Part shown: in pieces, positions 36,401-48,688 of the stretch
Position numbering within the stretch: the stretch's first letter is position 1
Layout of the letters: each line of letters begins with the position of its first letter
From: Hyaloscypha bicolor E
Taxonomy: Eukaryota; Ascomycota; Leotiomycetes; Helotiales; Hyaloscyphaceae
Assembly (NCBI RefSeq): GCF_002865645.1
Contig: NW_020194551.1
Location: forward strand, 1 to 64,000
Length of the DNA: 64,000 nt
Direction of reading: 5' to 3'
The notes under the pieces: model-generated
What the model was told of the DNA's origin: nothing
The model's input: the letters and a program-made list of their open reading frames with translations, nothing else
Databases searched by the model: none
Program-made: the position numbers and the translations under genes

Positions 36401-39400
36401 CATTAACACTTTCGAAACATGGAGCCCCACGATGCTTGTGCCTCACCCCCACATCTTGGGGGTCACGCGCTGAGGCATTTACGCCGCGTGCAGTGCTGCA
36501 ACAATCAGCCTTGCCCGCCGTTGTCTTTCTTCCAATGAGTAGCGATTTCACGATCAAGCGGTGAGTTTCAAGCCCCAGGTTCTCCCCACTCCATCTGCTC
36601 CCCCCGCGCCTTCCATTAATTATGCTCTGATTTATGAATGGCATGCATGTGTCGTGTGCGACTTCTCCGCATTCGGAAAGTCTGCATGTTCTAGTCTAAT
36701 CGTATGTCTTCTGTTGGAAGATTGATTTTTCCCCACTGAATTTTCCTTCGATGACATTAACTATCTCGTCACACTTACTTCTCCCTGTTTGTCTGATCAG
36801 CAATTGCTTTTTCTGCGGTTCCATGCAAAGTCAATTGTCCCATCCTTATCCGCAATCAGGATTAGCCTCTACTTATTTCCAGAGGATACACAATTACGGT
36901 GCTTGAAAACCTTGTTAAGCTGAAAGTACAGCTTTGCAAGTGCCCACGTTTGGTGTTCTCCTTACTCGTCAAGGATATCTTCTTGATCCCCGACCCAGAC
37001 CAACCATGCCTGGTCCTCCAATATCTTCCTCCCTAAGCTCTTCCTAGTTGGCAAAGTGCCATTCTTACCTAAAATCCCTATATATTTCAACTAGATCGCA
37101 ATATGTTCTTCACTGCAGAGGTATCAAATAAAGAATCGAATCTTCTTTCCCTAGCTCCCAGTATAGCAAACTTACCGCAATAAGCGTTGCCACAGCTTAG
37201 ATCTTTCGCTAAGTCCACTACATCATTCATATTCGAGATGCACTTGTTAAATTTCCCCGACAGTCTTTCTTGCGGTTCAATTCTGGCTGGTTTGAAGGTT
37301 TTCCCAGCAGTTTTGGAGCTGTGACGAGCAACAAGGTTGTGCAAGCCAAGAGACAGGCGGAAGGGTAGGAGTGAAAAGGATACACAGGACGAACGACTCT
37401 GCAGTTAGAGTTGGGCTTTAGCGCCAAATCGATGAGGATCTTGGCGCCTTGGCAGCGAGCCTCCAGTTCTCCTTCCGCACGTTACACAGCCTTCTCAGCG
37501 ACCACGCGCAACTCGGAGCTCCCGCGTTCGAGGTTTTTGGGATCTGCTGCAACAGGAGAATGGTGTAAACGCGGGGCATATATTGTGATAAATACGAGTC
37601 GAGAAGCGTGAGGATATTTATGTGGAGGATGTTTTAGTTGGACATCCAAAGAAAGTGAATACAAGGTTGAAAGTTATGTTGTACATCGCTTAAATGTTGT
37701 GGATATTCTGGTACATTGAGATTTCTTAAAAGGTGAAAGTGAATGCCAGATGAATATTTCGCTGCGTATCACACTTTCCATCTGAAGATCCGGAGGACAT
37801 TGACTTTCTCATCTGATCTGTCATCTCTTTGTTGTGCCAAGGCTCGGGAGTTTGATGGACATCGAACCTTTCATCCAAGGCGTTCGAGTACTAATGAGCT
37901 TTCACCCGATGTTCTACGATGCAGTTCTTATGTAAGTTGAAGACGTTGCACATCAACATCGCACCAATGTTCCAAAAGTTCAGATACACCGGGCTTGTAT
38001 TCAAAAACGGGAGTGTATTGACATGTTACATTCTGTTGCACAACATCGAGCACGTCGACGGAACGCAATTCTCTCTATCCGCGCAAAGTTTGGGAGCAAG
38101 TGCTTATTCGTCGGACTTATGCCTCTACAAATCATGCACAGCCGCACCAGAATATTGGACAAGATCTTCATTTTGATCAAAGCTCACATTCAGTTGGAAG
38201 CGGAGTTAGAAAGATGATTTCATCATTTGAAATTCGTCTGGACGAAAAGAGATAAGAGCGGACGATATGGAGTGTCTGGTGCATCGGCTCCATTTGAAGA
38301 TGCTAGAGATCAATTTCTATCGTTGTGTGGAGAGTTGGGGAACTTGGAGAATTGAATTTTGATTTGAAGAAACAAATTAGGGACGTTCAGGAAGTTTTCC
38401 TTTGTTTATAGTTTGGTGAAGGTTCACATTTCACATCGCACATGCGAAGAAGGGTAGCCCCAACAACCAGTATCAAATTCCTGCAAATCTCGATCGTAAC
38501 ATCAACGTATGGTGGGCTATCGCAATAAATCTGTTCTCCTATATAAAAGATGCAAAGTTTCCCAATTTGTTCGGGTTGGCTGGCGTCTTTGACCAGCAAA
38601 GTAGAACGTCCAATCTCAACCTCAGATGCAACATTCAAACGGCTCGCAAATTCCCATCACCAGCCCTTCGAATTATGTTCCCATTCTGCCCACGCTGCCC
38701 ACGCTGCCCATTCGTCGTAATACTCTGTAGTGTATTCTTGTTCTCCGAACATCCATCGATCAAGGCTCGCAGGCCAAGTTTGAGGAAGGTTTCTATCGAC
38801 CCTCGGTCAGCTGGATGATGAACTCAGCAAATCGGTAGAGATACCGTAGCGGTCGTATGATAAGAGAGATTCCGACGTCGTCTAAAATATTGATGATATC
38901 CAGGTTGAGAAGAAAGAAGAAAGGTCGACATATGAGGAGGATTCCCAGGTCGTCAACGAAGTTCAGGACCTTCATACGGACAATATCGGCTTCGGTGTAC
39001 CGAGTACGAGCGGATCGACTCGATCGAATCGAACGAGGCATCGCGAGTATCGTATGCTTTGAGCATAGCGAACACCGAAGCACTCCATCCCCCCCTTTTA
39101 TTCAAAGACCTCTTTCACATGATTTTCAAACGTGTCGAAATGCTCATCAAATTCATGATTCAGACATCGTTGCAGGATCACTTGATCGTTAAATGGTACC
39201 GTACGTGTTTCTGCTCCAACGCCAGCTTTCCACTCTTTTTGACGGAACACGTCGATGCATCCCCAGCTCCCACATCGTGCAGCTCCCGACGGATTGGGCT
39301 TAACGCGGAGGGTGGATAGCGGCAGGGATTCGAACCACGTCACATTCAGGGGATGGTTCGCGCCCTGAATATCCACCGGAAAGAAAACCATTCGCCCGGG

Positions 39401-39822
39401 TTGGGCAAAAAATTGCCCCTATTTGCAGAGCGTTGCAATAGGAGGGAGACGGTGAAGCATCAGCAACACGGCTGGCCTCCCCATTGATCGGTTTTTGGGG
39501 CGGTCCGGCCCGGGCGAATCATGTATCCCTGCTCTTCTACAATCAAAGGTTAGACACATCTCCCCAGGACTCACCTCTCGTCCCCTTTGAAAGTGACAGC
39601 ACATCAAACAACAAACATGATCGTATTCTGAACCACCATCCTGCCCCACGAGTAGCACATACTCTGCGTGCGCACGTAGTTCCGTCACCGAATCGACCTC
39701 GAGAACCTCGGCAACCCTGTCGCGTGCTGTCCCGTCCCTTTCGTCATCGAAAGCCTCATTCTCCACTTGCGCCTACGAACATTAATCGAAGATCAAGCAC
39801 TCATTCCCATCGCAACTTCGAC
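33440..39822. other. Long intergenic region, 6.4 kb, no supported protein gene
   Basis: Composition is ordinary, unlike the RIP blocks. Many open frames up to 275 codons exist (35552-36379 plus, 34232-34807 minus), but none shows a domain, a credible splice chain or consistent codon use. Short tandem repeats occur: TCTGTGAC x3 at 34076-34099, CTTGAGACTG x5 at about 35062-35116, and ACGAAGT pairs at 35216-35232. Units of a diverged repeat family are at about 37678, 37945 and 38034. It contains the promoters of the kinase (right side) and of the coiled-coil gene. Confidence 0.55.
35062..35116. repeat. 10-bp minisatellite (CTTGAGACTG)n
   Basis: Five near-identical 10-bp units occur, one with a GGCTC variant, in the gene-free 33.4-39.8 kb region. 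Confidence 0.85.
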
Positions 39823-41400
39823 ATGTCGAAGCAACCATCCGACTCCTTCCTCCCATCGGGTGCTGTAGACTCTCCGCGCAAGGTACTAGGTGGTCGGGAT
39901 TCAATGGTCTCGCCTCTGAGCCAGGTTCCCCGGAGCGTCCCGGACTACCACCCTTCTCCGCACAGCGGCAACGGCTCCCCATCTCAAAACACCTTTCTAC
40001 AATCGCGGTCACCATCGCACCATCCAAACGGGCCGCCGATTTCACCTCCGAAGACGAGGAGTGCGAGTGCGGATGATAATAGTGCAGCCTTGGTCGAGGA
40101 TTGGCGGGTATATACGCAGAAACTACGGAGTCAGAGCGAAGGCGAGAGAGCACATATGATGGCGGACAGAGCTAGAGTGGAGGAGGTGATGGCAGATGAG
40201 AGAGCATTATGGGATCGAGAGCGGGACATACTCAAGGCGCGGATAGCAGAGCTTGAAGCAGAATTGGGGAAGAGGAAAGCAAGCGGTACCCCGGAAGGCA
40301 TCAGTCCACCGCGACAGCGCCCAAATCTGAGGCACGGCCCGATCACTTTTACAAGTCCAGGTTCGAATGCCGTATCTGTCACCGGTAGCTTCGACGGCTC
40401 CGGCCGTGGCATCCCGCAGGAGTCTGGGAGAAACGCGGACGGGTCCCCGTTCTACGCTCCAGCACCAAGGAACCCAAGCCGCAGCTTTAATCCCTCCGAA
40501 GTACGAGATTTCCGTGTTGATTCCATGACCGCGCCGCGAGAGAGTGCCATCAGAGTCACAAGGAAAGAACTAACTTCCTCGGACTTTGGTGTCAAGTCTC
40601 CCCCATCCGCTCACTCCCTTTCCCCAATCCCCGAGACATCGACTGAGAGCATCGACATCTCACACATCCAGCCGGAACTCGAAGGTGTAGCAATCAAAGC
40701 GACAGCCGTATCCCCTACTTTTGCTGCCAAAGTCCTTTCTCCTCAACGCTCACCACCGAAATTATCACCAGATGTCAAGCCCCCAGGTCGAGATGTTACA
40801 AACATGCAGCGAAGTGTGAGCAGCGGGAGTTCAAGAGAGGAGAAGGAGAAGAAGACGTTGGAAGTGGTTTTCCAGCCGGAGAACAGGAGATTGACCATGC
40901 ATGCTGGTCATACACCCAACCACTCGATCACCAAATTTGCATTCTTGGGCGATATGAGCGAGAGTGGAAACGCTACGCCAACGCAGGACCACCCTGGTCA
41001 GGAACAGAATCATGATCCTCAACAGCGGAGATCTTCCTTGGCGCCTGGGCACGAAAATCTCGCGCAACCTCCAAGAGAGGGCAGCCATGAGCATGGCCAG
41101 GAACATGAACACGACCACGATCAAGGTGACAGAGAACTCTCTGGTCCGTTGGGGCTCACCAACGAAGCTACAAAAGACGACGCTTTCCTCGCCCAACTCA
41201 CTGAAAAACTTGAAGAAGCACGGAAATCATCCGACCCTTCAACAAGCACCGAATCCTCTAGCAGCCAGGACAGACCTCTAAGTCCAAGGAAAAGGCTGCC
41301 AGTGGAAGAAAGCGATGGAGAAGAAGACGACAAAGATGAAGGGCCACCCCTGAGATTGAGGCCGAGCTTTAACTTTGGACGGCCGATGGGGAGCATGTGA
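39823..41400 (+). CDS. Ser/Pro-rich coiled-coil protein of unknown function, 525 aa
   Basis: I do not recognise a named family. The frame is open from 39484, but the first ATG in a good context with typical fungal N-terminal sequence is 39823 (MSKQPSDSFLPSGAVDSPRK), and upstream codons look like leader. Residues about 90-155 form a predicted coiled coil (VEDWRVYTQKLRSQSE, then AELEAELGKRK). The rest is low-complexity and Ser/Pro-rich, with a short distinctive block NRRLTMHAGHTPNHSITKF near residue 355 and a His/Glu/Asp-rich stretch near 430. The C-terminus is acidic. It is single-exon. An architecture of N-terminal coiled coil plus conserved short motif suggests a scaffold, but that is only inference. 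Confidence 0.75.
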   Translation: MSKQPSDSFLPSGAVDSPRKVLGGRDSMVSPLSQVPRSVPDYHPSPHSGNGSPSQNTFLQSRSPSHHPNGPPISPPKTRSASADDNSAALVEDWRVYTQKLRSQSEGERAHMMADRARVEEVMADERALWDRERDILKARIAELEAELGKRKASGTPEGISPPRQRPNLRHGPITFTSPGSNAVSVTGSFDGSGRGIPQESGRNADGSPFYAPAPRNPSRSFNPSEVRDFRVDSMTAPRESAIRVTRKELTSSDFGVKSPPSAHSLSPIPETSTESIDISHIQPELEGVAIKATAVSPTFAAKVLSPQRSPPKLSPDVKPPGRDVTNMQRSVSSGSSREEKEKKTLEVVFQPENRRLTMHAGHTPNHSITKFAFLGDMSESGNATPTQDHPGQEQNHDPQQRRSSLAPGHENLAQPPREGSHEHGQEHEHDHDQGDRELSGPLGLTNEATKDDAFLAQLTEKLEEARKSSDPSTSTESSSSQDRPLSPRKRLPVEESDGEEDDKDEGPPLRLRPSFNFGRPMGSM

Positions 41401-43178
41401 TTCCTTCCTGCTTCGAATGTGGATTGCGCGTCATTCGTTTCCTTTATTCATATGGAGTATCGCTAGACGGTGTGGGGTTGGGTGGGTGGCGTGGGTTATC
41501 GATACCTCTTCTCTACACTCCCCCCCTTTTTTTTTGTCGTTTGCTTTGACGGAAATCCGAAAATGGCTGTACAGCGGAAGATCTCTTTCGTTTCTCGCAT
41601 TCTCTTCACTGCCTTAGGGAAGGCTGAGCGGTTGGATCGGACTGGCTTCGGTGTTGAATTTCAAAAGTTCTGTTCTCATCTGTTCGATGAAAATCATGGG
41701 ATTGGGTGGCGGTATATCATAGGCTGTGGCTACCGGAAAATCTGACCTTGGCTTGGCTTGGCTTCATTCAAAATGGGAAAATTGGCATTAAACGGATGGA
41801 ACATGGATTGGGTGGGAGGCAAAGTGAGCATTGATTGCATGGGATTGGGTATGAATAGATTACAGGACCTCTCTCTACCTTCTAAGGAGAGGAGGGTCCG
41901 CTCCACTTATAATTATTTCTTTTGTTTGTTTTCAGCGTTGGGTGGAATGGTGTTGAACGAGCGGGTGTTAAAATGGTGTTATGAGAGATGATGATGGAGA
42001 GCGGAGTATATATTTGATAGGAGCAGAGCGAGTGAGAGCGAGATAGCGAAAGAAGGACTCTGGAGGAGTACCAATAGCGAACGAAGATGATACCCCTTTT
42101 GCTCATACTTCATTTCGTGTATTTCGAGTGACGAAGTGGAGAGTGGTTCGAAGGGAATGTTACATCTTGCTTCACCTGAGATGTTCCTGACGATTTGGTA
42201 CATTGAGATTTTGAGCCGGCGGGAGTGAATCCTGGAAACGGGGGTCATTGTTGCATTTCGCTCCATTTTCATTGTTCCAGGAGATTTTGGTACATTCAAG
42301 GTTGAGAGTGAACCGTGGAGCTCAGGTCGATGTTTTGTTGCACATTTCTTCGATCCTCCAGAAATCTCTGGTACAATGGGAGTATTGGGAGAGATAAATG
42401 GTGGTGAAGCGGGGTTTTATCGGACCGTCGGATGACAATCGCTTTCTCTATGGGATAAGAAAACTTCAGTTGCACGTCGCTTCGATGTTCCAAGAAATTT
42501 CGGGGACAGTAGGCTTTTAAAAGGGGAGGGAGTGAATTCTGTTCTCATCAAATCATAGGATGAAAACGAATTCATAAGCAATAGAAGATGACTTGTTACA
42601 CGTCGCGAAAATGTTTAACCGGACTTTCAGGTAGTGGATGCAGCGATGTAGTTACATACAAAAATATAACGTTGTGCTTCTTTATTATATTGCGAGCTCA
42701 GTTTAAGTATCCTTGTAAATAGAAGTCTGGAGCCCGAGATACTGGAAGGCTCTTCTCCTGGACTTTGTGGCATCGACCAACTTCAGATTACGCATGCAAA
42801 TAGAACTCCCCAAGATATTATTCGTACTGGATTAAACAATTAGGAGGTAATAGTTGGGTTTTAGAGCAGTTATCAATGAACAAGAATGGTTGAAGTGTAG
42901 CACGTGACCAGCGTAACTTCCGCTTCTGGTTTGCTTCGTCCGACTTCCACCTTCAGCACCACTTCCCACAAACCAGTGCATCTGCTAACAACTTCTGTGA
43001 TGTTTAAGACTTCCACACTTTCGGTATCTCTTATGTCCTGGTGCAATCGGCCCGAGATGGGCTCAGATTGACATCGCGGACGTCCTGTGAAGACGGACGA
43101 TTCTGGGGTTCCAGCAAGCTTGAAGGGACGATACATGTAAAGCCTTGGGAAAGGGACAGAGATCCTATCGACGACACG
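41401..43178. other. Intergenic region, 1.8 kb, with diverged repeat array
   Basis: This is the downstream flank of the coiled-coil gene and upstream flank of the transcription factor. No protein gene is supported. The main feature is a degenerate array at 42159-42640. Confidence 0.6.
42159..42640 (+). repeat. Degenerate tandem array of a ~90-130 bp unit
   Basis: Five units start near 42159, 42250, 42337, 42469 and 42595. The core is GTTGCAC-TCGCTTCGATGTTCC, then GAAATTT, then GGTACATTGAG, then GAGAGTGAAT. Related single units occur at 37678 and 37945 in another intergenic region. I do not recognise the family. Divergence is too high for a recent minisatellite. Confidence 0.5.
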
Positions 43179-45532
43179 ATGAACTCACGGCCAGATCATG
43201 CCATGGAACGCCGAGCTTTCCAAGTATCGTAAGCTCCACTTGCTTCACCGGTCATCTGGACGGCTTGCTGACCTAGCCCAGCTGTGAGAGATGCAGAAAA
43301 AGGAAGGTTGGTTATCACCGCTTCTGCTCTTAGATGGTTCAACATTACTAAGGACCACCCCACCCAGATCAAATGCGATCGTCTTCAGCCCTGTACCAAA
43401 TGTGAGAAAGCAGGAGTTGAATGCACCTTTATGGGCTCGGGTGAGAAGCAAAGGTACTCTCATCTGCAAATTAAGCTCTACCCTGTCAAAGAGCTCTACA
43501 GCTAATCTATCTCTAAGACCCGTCTCTCGAGGCTATGTCCAAGCTCTAGAAGGGCAAATAGCGTCACTCGAAAAGTTCATCACCAAGCTCATCGCCGTCG
43601 ATGGCCCCCAACGCGATGAAATGCTGGCCAATTTTGGCAAATCGTCTGGTCATTTCCATCCCCCGTCACAAGACTTCAACACATCCAGCACATCTCCTGG
43701 CGCTGCCTCGAAAGCGATTTCAATAAGATCAACGACGGGACATCTCAGGAGAGTGAGAGATGGCAAGGCAGCGGAATTCTATGGTCCTACCAGCTTCTTT
43801 CAGATCAGTCCCTCAGACACTCTAGATCATGCGACTTCAGCTACGGAAAACCTCTCACTCGATCCTTCTTCAAGTCTCGGAGAGCAAAAAATTGTGATTA
43901 CGAATTCTCTTGAAGAATCCAGCATCTATTCCGATTCTCAGCTAGCTTTCTCTCCACAAAGCCACATCTGCCGAACACTGATGGCATCATTCTTCAAGAA
44001 TCAATATCAGTATCATATGTGTCTATATCGAGAGTATTTTCTGAGAGACTTCAATACCGGGAAAGGGCCATATTACTCGGATCTACTCATGTACGCCATC
44101 TGCGCCATGGGAGCTCTGGCTAGCGAAGAGATTGCTCTGCGCGAGCTATCAGATGTGTTTTTCAACCGCGCTCAGCAACTGCTCTACGGATCCGCGTTAG
44201 AGTCGCCCAATCTAACGACTTTGCAAGCGCTTATTCTCTTGGGACATCGCGAGATAGGGCATGGGAAGATGTCAAAAGGGTGGCTCTTCTCTGGCATGGC
44301 GTTCAGACTTGCTCACGAGATGGGCTTACATCTTGACCCAAGTAACTGGAAAGGTTCCGACGACTCTCGTGTGGAAAGAGAGATTCTACGACGGACTTAC
44401 TGGGCGGCTTTTGTGGCCGACAAGCATTTGTCTCTGTACTTCGGACGACCACCCGCGCTGTATCCTAGGCAATCGGACGTCAACGACACAATCCGGATTC
44501 CGTATCCCCCGGAATGGGAGTCTCTTCTCAACACGTATATCATGAAAGGTACTTCCGAGACTGCTTATGAAGATGGACTGTCACTCGTTGCGTCATTTGT
44601 TCAGCAAGCTGAGTTGTGCAAGATCCTGCATCGTATGATTATTGAAGTTTTTGAGAATCGAAGCGCGAACACGGATGAGACTGTGTTGGCGACTTCGGTC
44701 AAGGATATCGATGTTGCGTTGAAGAAGTGGTCTGCGAATCTTCCGGCAAAGCTTCATTGGAATCAGTGGTGAGTAGTTTTCTGGGAATGCTTTTCTTAGA
44801 ATAATTTCAGGGCCTCATTTTTCGCAACGGAGAGTTCAGCTTCAGCTGACAGTGTCCAGGTCGGTGGGTCCGATTCCAGCCCTTGTGCTTCATTTGCAGT
44901 AAGTCTTTCCGTGCATTGAGAATTCGACTTGATGTATATCGCTGAATCTGAGCAGCATGATGTATCATACAGCATTAATCATTCTGCATCGACCTCCACG
45001 GAACCTCCTCCGCGACCCTGCTGTTGCCACCAGCGAAGATGTCAAAACGTGCTACGAATCTCAGGACGCCATCGTCAAATTAATTGGAATTTATTCCAGA
45101 CAACATCAGTATAGCCACTTACCCTTGACTTTTGTGCACATTCTTGCGTCTGCGGCGAGCATTGTGCTCATGAGACGACACATTGACGGGGCTTCATGGG
45201 CTCAGCCCGAAGTATCCAAGTCGCTCGGAGTGATCTTAGACGCTCTCGATGGTATATCTCATACTTGGCCATGTGCAAAGCAAGTTCGGGCAGTAATAAA
45301 TTCTGCAATGAAGGAGGGCACGCCAGAAGCTGGAGCTGGAGGTTTTGCTCTTAGTAAGTCTCCTGAAGGTTTCGATCTCATGACAGGCTTGGCAGGACTG
45401 CCAGAGGTCGGGAATGACGACTTCTTGAATGGAGAGTTTGGTTTCAATATGGACGATGCTGATATCGGGTTTTATCTGAATGAGGATTACTTGAATGACC
45501 CTTTTCAGGGTGAAGAATGGTCGTTCACGTGA
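43179..45532 (+). CDS. Zn(II)2Cys6 fungal transcription factor, 675 aa
   Basis: This is a nuclear DNA-binding regulator. Exons: 43179-43228, 43282-43306, 43368-43453, 43518-44768, 44860-44898 and 44956-45532; the sum is 2,028 bp and stays in frame. The zinc cluster spans exons 1-3: Cys at 18, 21, 28, 34, 37 and 44 (CX2CX6CX5CX2CX6C), with the basic run CRKRKIKCDR. Splicing also restores a linker and dimerisation helix, [19 protein letters not shown]. The fungal-specific transcription factor domain follows at about 210-480 ([39 protein letters not shown]). Exon 2 is a 25-nt microexon, and exon 5 is only 39 nt. An upstream in-frame ATG at 43041 exists; 43179 was chosen because it is followed at once by the zinc cluster. 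The MFS transporter follows on the same strand. Confidence 0.9.
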
Positions 45533-46129
45533 CGAGACAGAGAGGGCATCCGGCAGATCAGAAATTATCGCTCCATTAGCAACAAAAGATGGGGGCTTGC
45601 ACTGCCCAAAAAATTAAATGTTCTCAGCTTCGGCCATTCTCTCAGGATCTGAAGAAAGAAAACAGATATCACAAGTCGATGTGGTGGCTTGAGCCGCCAA
45701 GCCACACGAAATGATCTGCAACGGACTTCCACCTGCGTCAGATGCGCTTCCCCACTTTCAGGAGCAACCAAAACCATACGATAAAAGGCTGGCTATTAAG
45801 CCTGTTATCGTCTGAAGATCTATCCATGCCCTGTTGAACAGGGTGCGTCACTCGACCTGTCGGGGTAAATTTCGGACGATCTTCCAAAATGGCAGGTCGA
45901 GTGAAGGATTCTTGTACGACTCTTATCAACTCTCCTCAAGGCTCTACGCGGAGGAGGAAGACCGCCAATACTGTGCGCAAGGCTGCAGCAATATTCTCGG
46001 TAGACATGGCCATTAAAGGGGAGCTGGTTGCCTTCTGCTTTATTCGATAAGACAGCAATCATCCGCTCAGAAATTCGAGGTTCGTCAGGAGAATACCAAC
46101 AAGAAGTTATCGAAAACCCACAAATCGAG
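45533..46129 (+). promoter_or_regulatory. Intergenic promoter region of the MFS gene
   Basis: This is about 600 bp between two plus-strand genes, with no supported gene. It holds the transcription factor terminator side and the MFS promoter. An in-frame leader runs back to 46028, but the ATG at 46130 has the better context. Confidence 0.45.
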
Positions 46130-47978
46130 ATGGCAGCCACCAAAACCGACAGTCTTGACAATGCCGAGAAATCTACATCTGGACTTGAAAATAACTTATC
46201 AAGCGAGACAGATGAGGAGTTCTACGTCGACCCTGTCAAAGAGGTCAAGTTATTGGCGAAACTCGACCTGGCCTTCACCCCAGTTATCATGCTGGTCTAC
46301 CTCTCCTGCTTCCTCGATCGCTCTAACATCGGTTTGTGTGCTCCACCACTCCACTTAACTCCTTTTTTGACCTCAATCTAGGCAATGTGAAAGTCGCTGG
46401 TATCCTAACCGATATCCACGCAACAAACTCGCAGTTCTCGACCGCTGTATCGATCTTCTATGCCACTTACGTTGTCTTCGAATCGCCTGCAGCGATCCTA
46501 ATGAAGAAAGTCACGCCACGAGTAATTTTGACGACGCTTTGTGCTGTCTGGTCACTCACCACGATTTTCACTGGATTTATCACTAATGTCGGCGGTCTTT
46601 ACACCACCAGATTGATCCTGGGAGCTTGTGAGGCTGGATTGTTTCCGTGCTTGAATCTGTATTTGACGATGGTGTATCGCCGAGAGGAACAGGCGAAGAG
46701 AGTGGCTTATTTGTTCAGCTGTGCTGCTCTTTCAGGGGCCTTTGGTGGACTTCTGGCTTATGCTCTCCTGCAAATGGACGGTGTCTCGGGGAAGGCTGGG
46801 TGGAGGTGAGTCTTAGACCTTGTCTTTGTGTGCTTTGACTAATATGAATAGATGGGTCTACATCATTGAAGGATGCTTCAGTATCCTGGTAGCTGTAATC
46901 GTGTTTTTTGGTCTCCCAAATGACCCCACGAATGCATGGTTTCTCAACACCGAGGAACGAGAGATGATGAGGTGTCGCAATGGCCAGAGACAGAAATACC
47001 TTGGTAAACAACCCCGCTTCTGAATTTTGAAACTATGCTTACAGGTGAAATCCAGGTTCCGAGAAGTTCTCTTGGGAAGAAATAAGGATCGAGCTTCGAG
47101 ATCCAAAACTCTACCTCAGCGGCCTCATCCAGTTCATGCAAGATATCCTCCTTTACGGCTTCAGCACCTTCCTGCCTTCGATCTTGAAGGCAATGAATTA
47201 TAATACCTTGCAAAGCAACTAGTAACCAACCTATTTCTTTGCTCCATACCCTGAACTCCCTATTTTACTGGTCGGGAACATGAGACATGCTCCCGGCTCT
47301 CTCCCGGCTCTCTTCCCCCCAAAGAAACATCTTGCTAATTTTTTGAAGCCTAACAATACCCGTGTATCTCTGGGGAGCAATAATCTTCCTAATCTTAGCC
47401 TGGATCTCAGACCGATACGAGATCCGCGGACCAGTAAGTCCAACCTGCATTTTCCTCCACATCCCTATCCCAAAACTTAGGAAAATCACAGATCGTAATG
47501 TTCGCCAATATATTCGGCATAATCGGCTACGTCCTACTCCTGACCGTCAAGCAGAACGGTTCGCCCACCCCCACACTTCCTTCCCCATCTCTCTCCCTCT
47601 AATCTTCTCTCAGGAGTCAAATATTTCGCAACCTACCTTTGTGCCGTAGCCGTCTATGTTGGGCCCGGCATAAACCTCACCTGGCTCAATGTGAACGTCG
47701 CGCCGCATTACCGTCGCGCGACTGCCATCGGGCTCCAGCAGACGATGGGCAACACTGCCGGCGCTGTAGCGGGCCAGATTTATAGAGCGGCGCCGTATAA
47801 GTTGGGAAATAGCTTTAGTCTTGGGGCGCTGTGTCTGAGCCAGTGCTTGATAGTAGGCAAGATTTGGTATGTGAGGAGGGAGAATGCGGTGAAGGAGAGG
47901 ATTATGAGGGGGGAGGTGGAGGACAAGAGGAGGGTGAGGACGGGTGATGGAGAGGTGGATTTTAGATATCATATTTAA
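46130..47978 (+). CDS. DAL5-type MFS anion:cation symporter, 486 aa
   Basis: This is a plasma-membrane major facilitator of the allantoate permease (ACS) family; relatives carry allantoate, nicotinate or pantothenate (yeast Dal5, Tna1, Fen2). Exons: 46130-46331, 46382-46805, 46852-47003, 47056-47221, 47349-47433, 47492-47558 and 47614-47978; the total is 1,461 bp and stays in frame. Diagnostic motifs: CFLDRSNIGNVKVAG after TM1, TRLILGACEAGLFPCLNLYL, YRREEQAKRVAYLFS, WRWVYIIEGC, and GINLTWLNVNVAPHYRRATA near the C-terminus. Twelve hydrophobic segments fit. Introns are 46-58 bp, except intron 4 at 127 bp, which hides an apparent TAG. Intron 3 uses the second AG, restoring YLGSEKFSWEEI. The substrate cannot be read from sequence. 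Confidence 0.9.
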
Positions 47979-48688
47979 GGGGGAAGTGTTTGTTGAGTGG
48001 CAGGTAAGAAGGGATTTTTACTTGCGGGTTGTTATTTGCTTCCGTGGTGAGGTGTCTGGTAGTTCACATGGGTGAAGTGCTATATAGGATGATAGTGCAG
48101 GCGAGTTCAGGGGAAAAGAGTCAACTGCATGGGACTGAAGTATAGATATGTCTAGGTCACGAAGCCAGGAAATTATGCTCAATTGTTGGAGGCCGAAGCC
48201 CAATACGTGTATGTACTAGACCGTATTATTACAAAGCCCCTCCCTTCTAACACCATACACCTGGATCTTATATCTCACTTGCCCTAATGCCTGCCATTGC
48301 TGCTGTGAAAGTTTGAACACGAAGAGGAAATGGTTGAAGTAAGAACTGCGATGAGGATTAAAGCTATGTTTGGCGTTTTATACTTGAGAAGGTGACGTAC
48401 AACGAATATGAAGCGAAGGGCGGACGCAAATTAGTATGTGCAAGGCGGCTCAAGTTCGAAGAGAAGGATAGCCGTGGAACACGGCACGACGCCAAAATGT
48501 CATCCGGGTTCCGATTCGGGATTTGTGAAACTCTTCGTTTTTTCGCAAAGCTGACTCTCACTCTTTTCTGAACCTGCTGCAAACTTTTCGGGGACATTGC
48601 TGAATCAAGGAATAGGTAATGGCGTCTTCGAGTAGCGCCCAGACCTCAGAAAATCTCAGTATGGAGTCGGGACTAGAGGGCTGCTGGC
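47979..48688. other. Intergenic region between convergent genes
   Basis: This is about 710 bp between the MFS stop and the stop of the Gln-rich gene on the opposite strand. No gene or repeat is supported. Confidence 0.55.

Noticed and set aside
39295..39335. T-loop-like TTCGAAT on the minus strand, suggesting a tRNA
   Set aside because: The T stem does not pair, no anticodon stem or matching acceptor 5' strand is found upstream, and no tRNA fold can be built.
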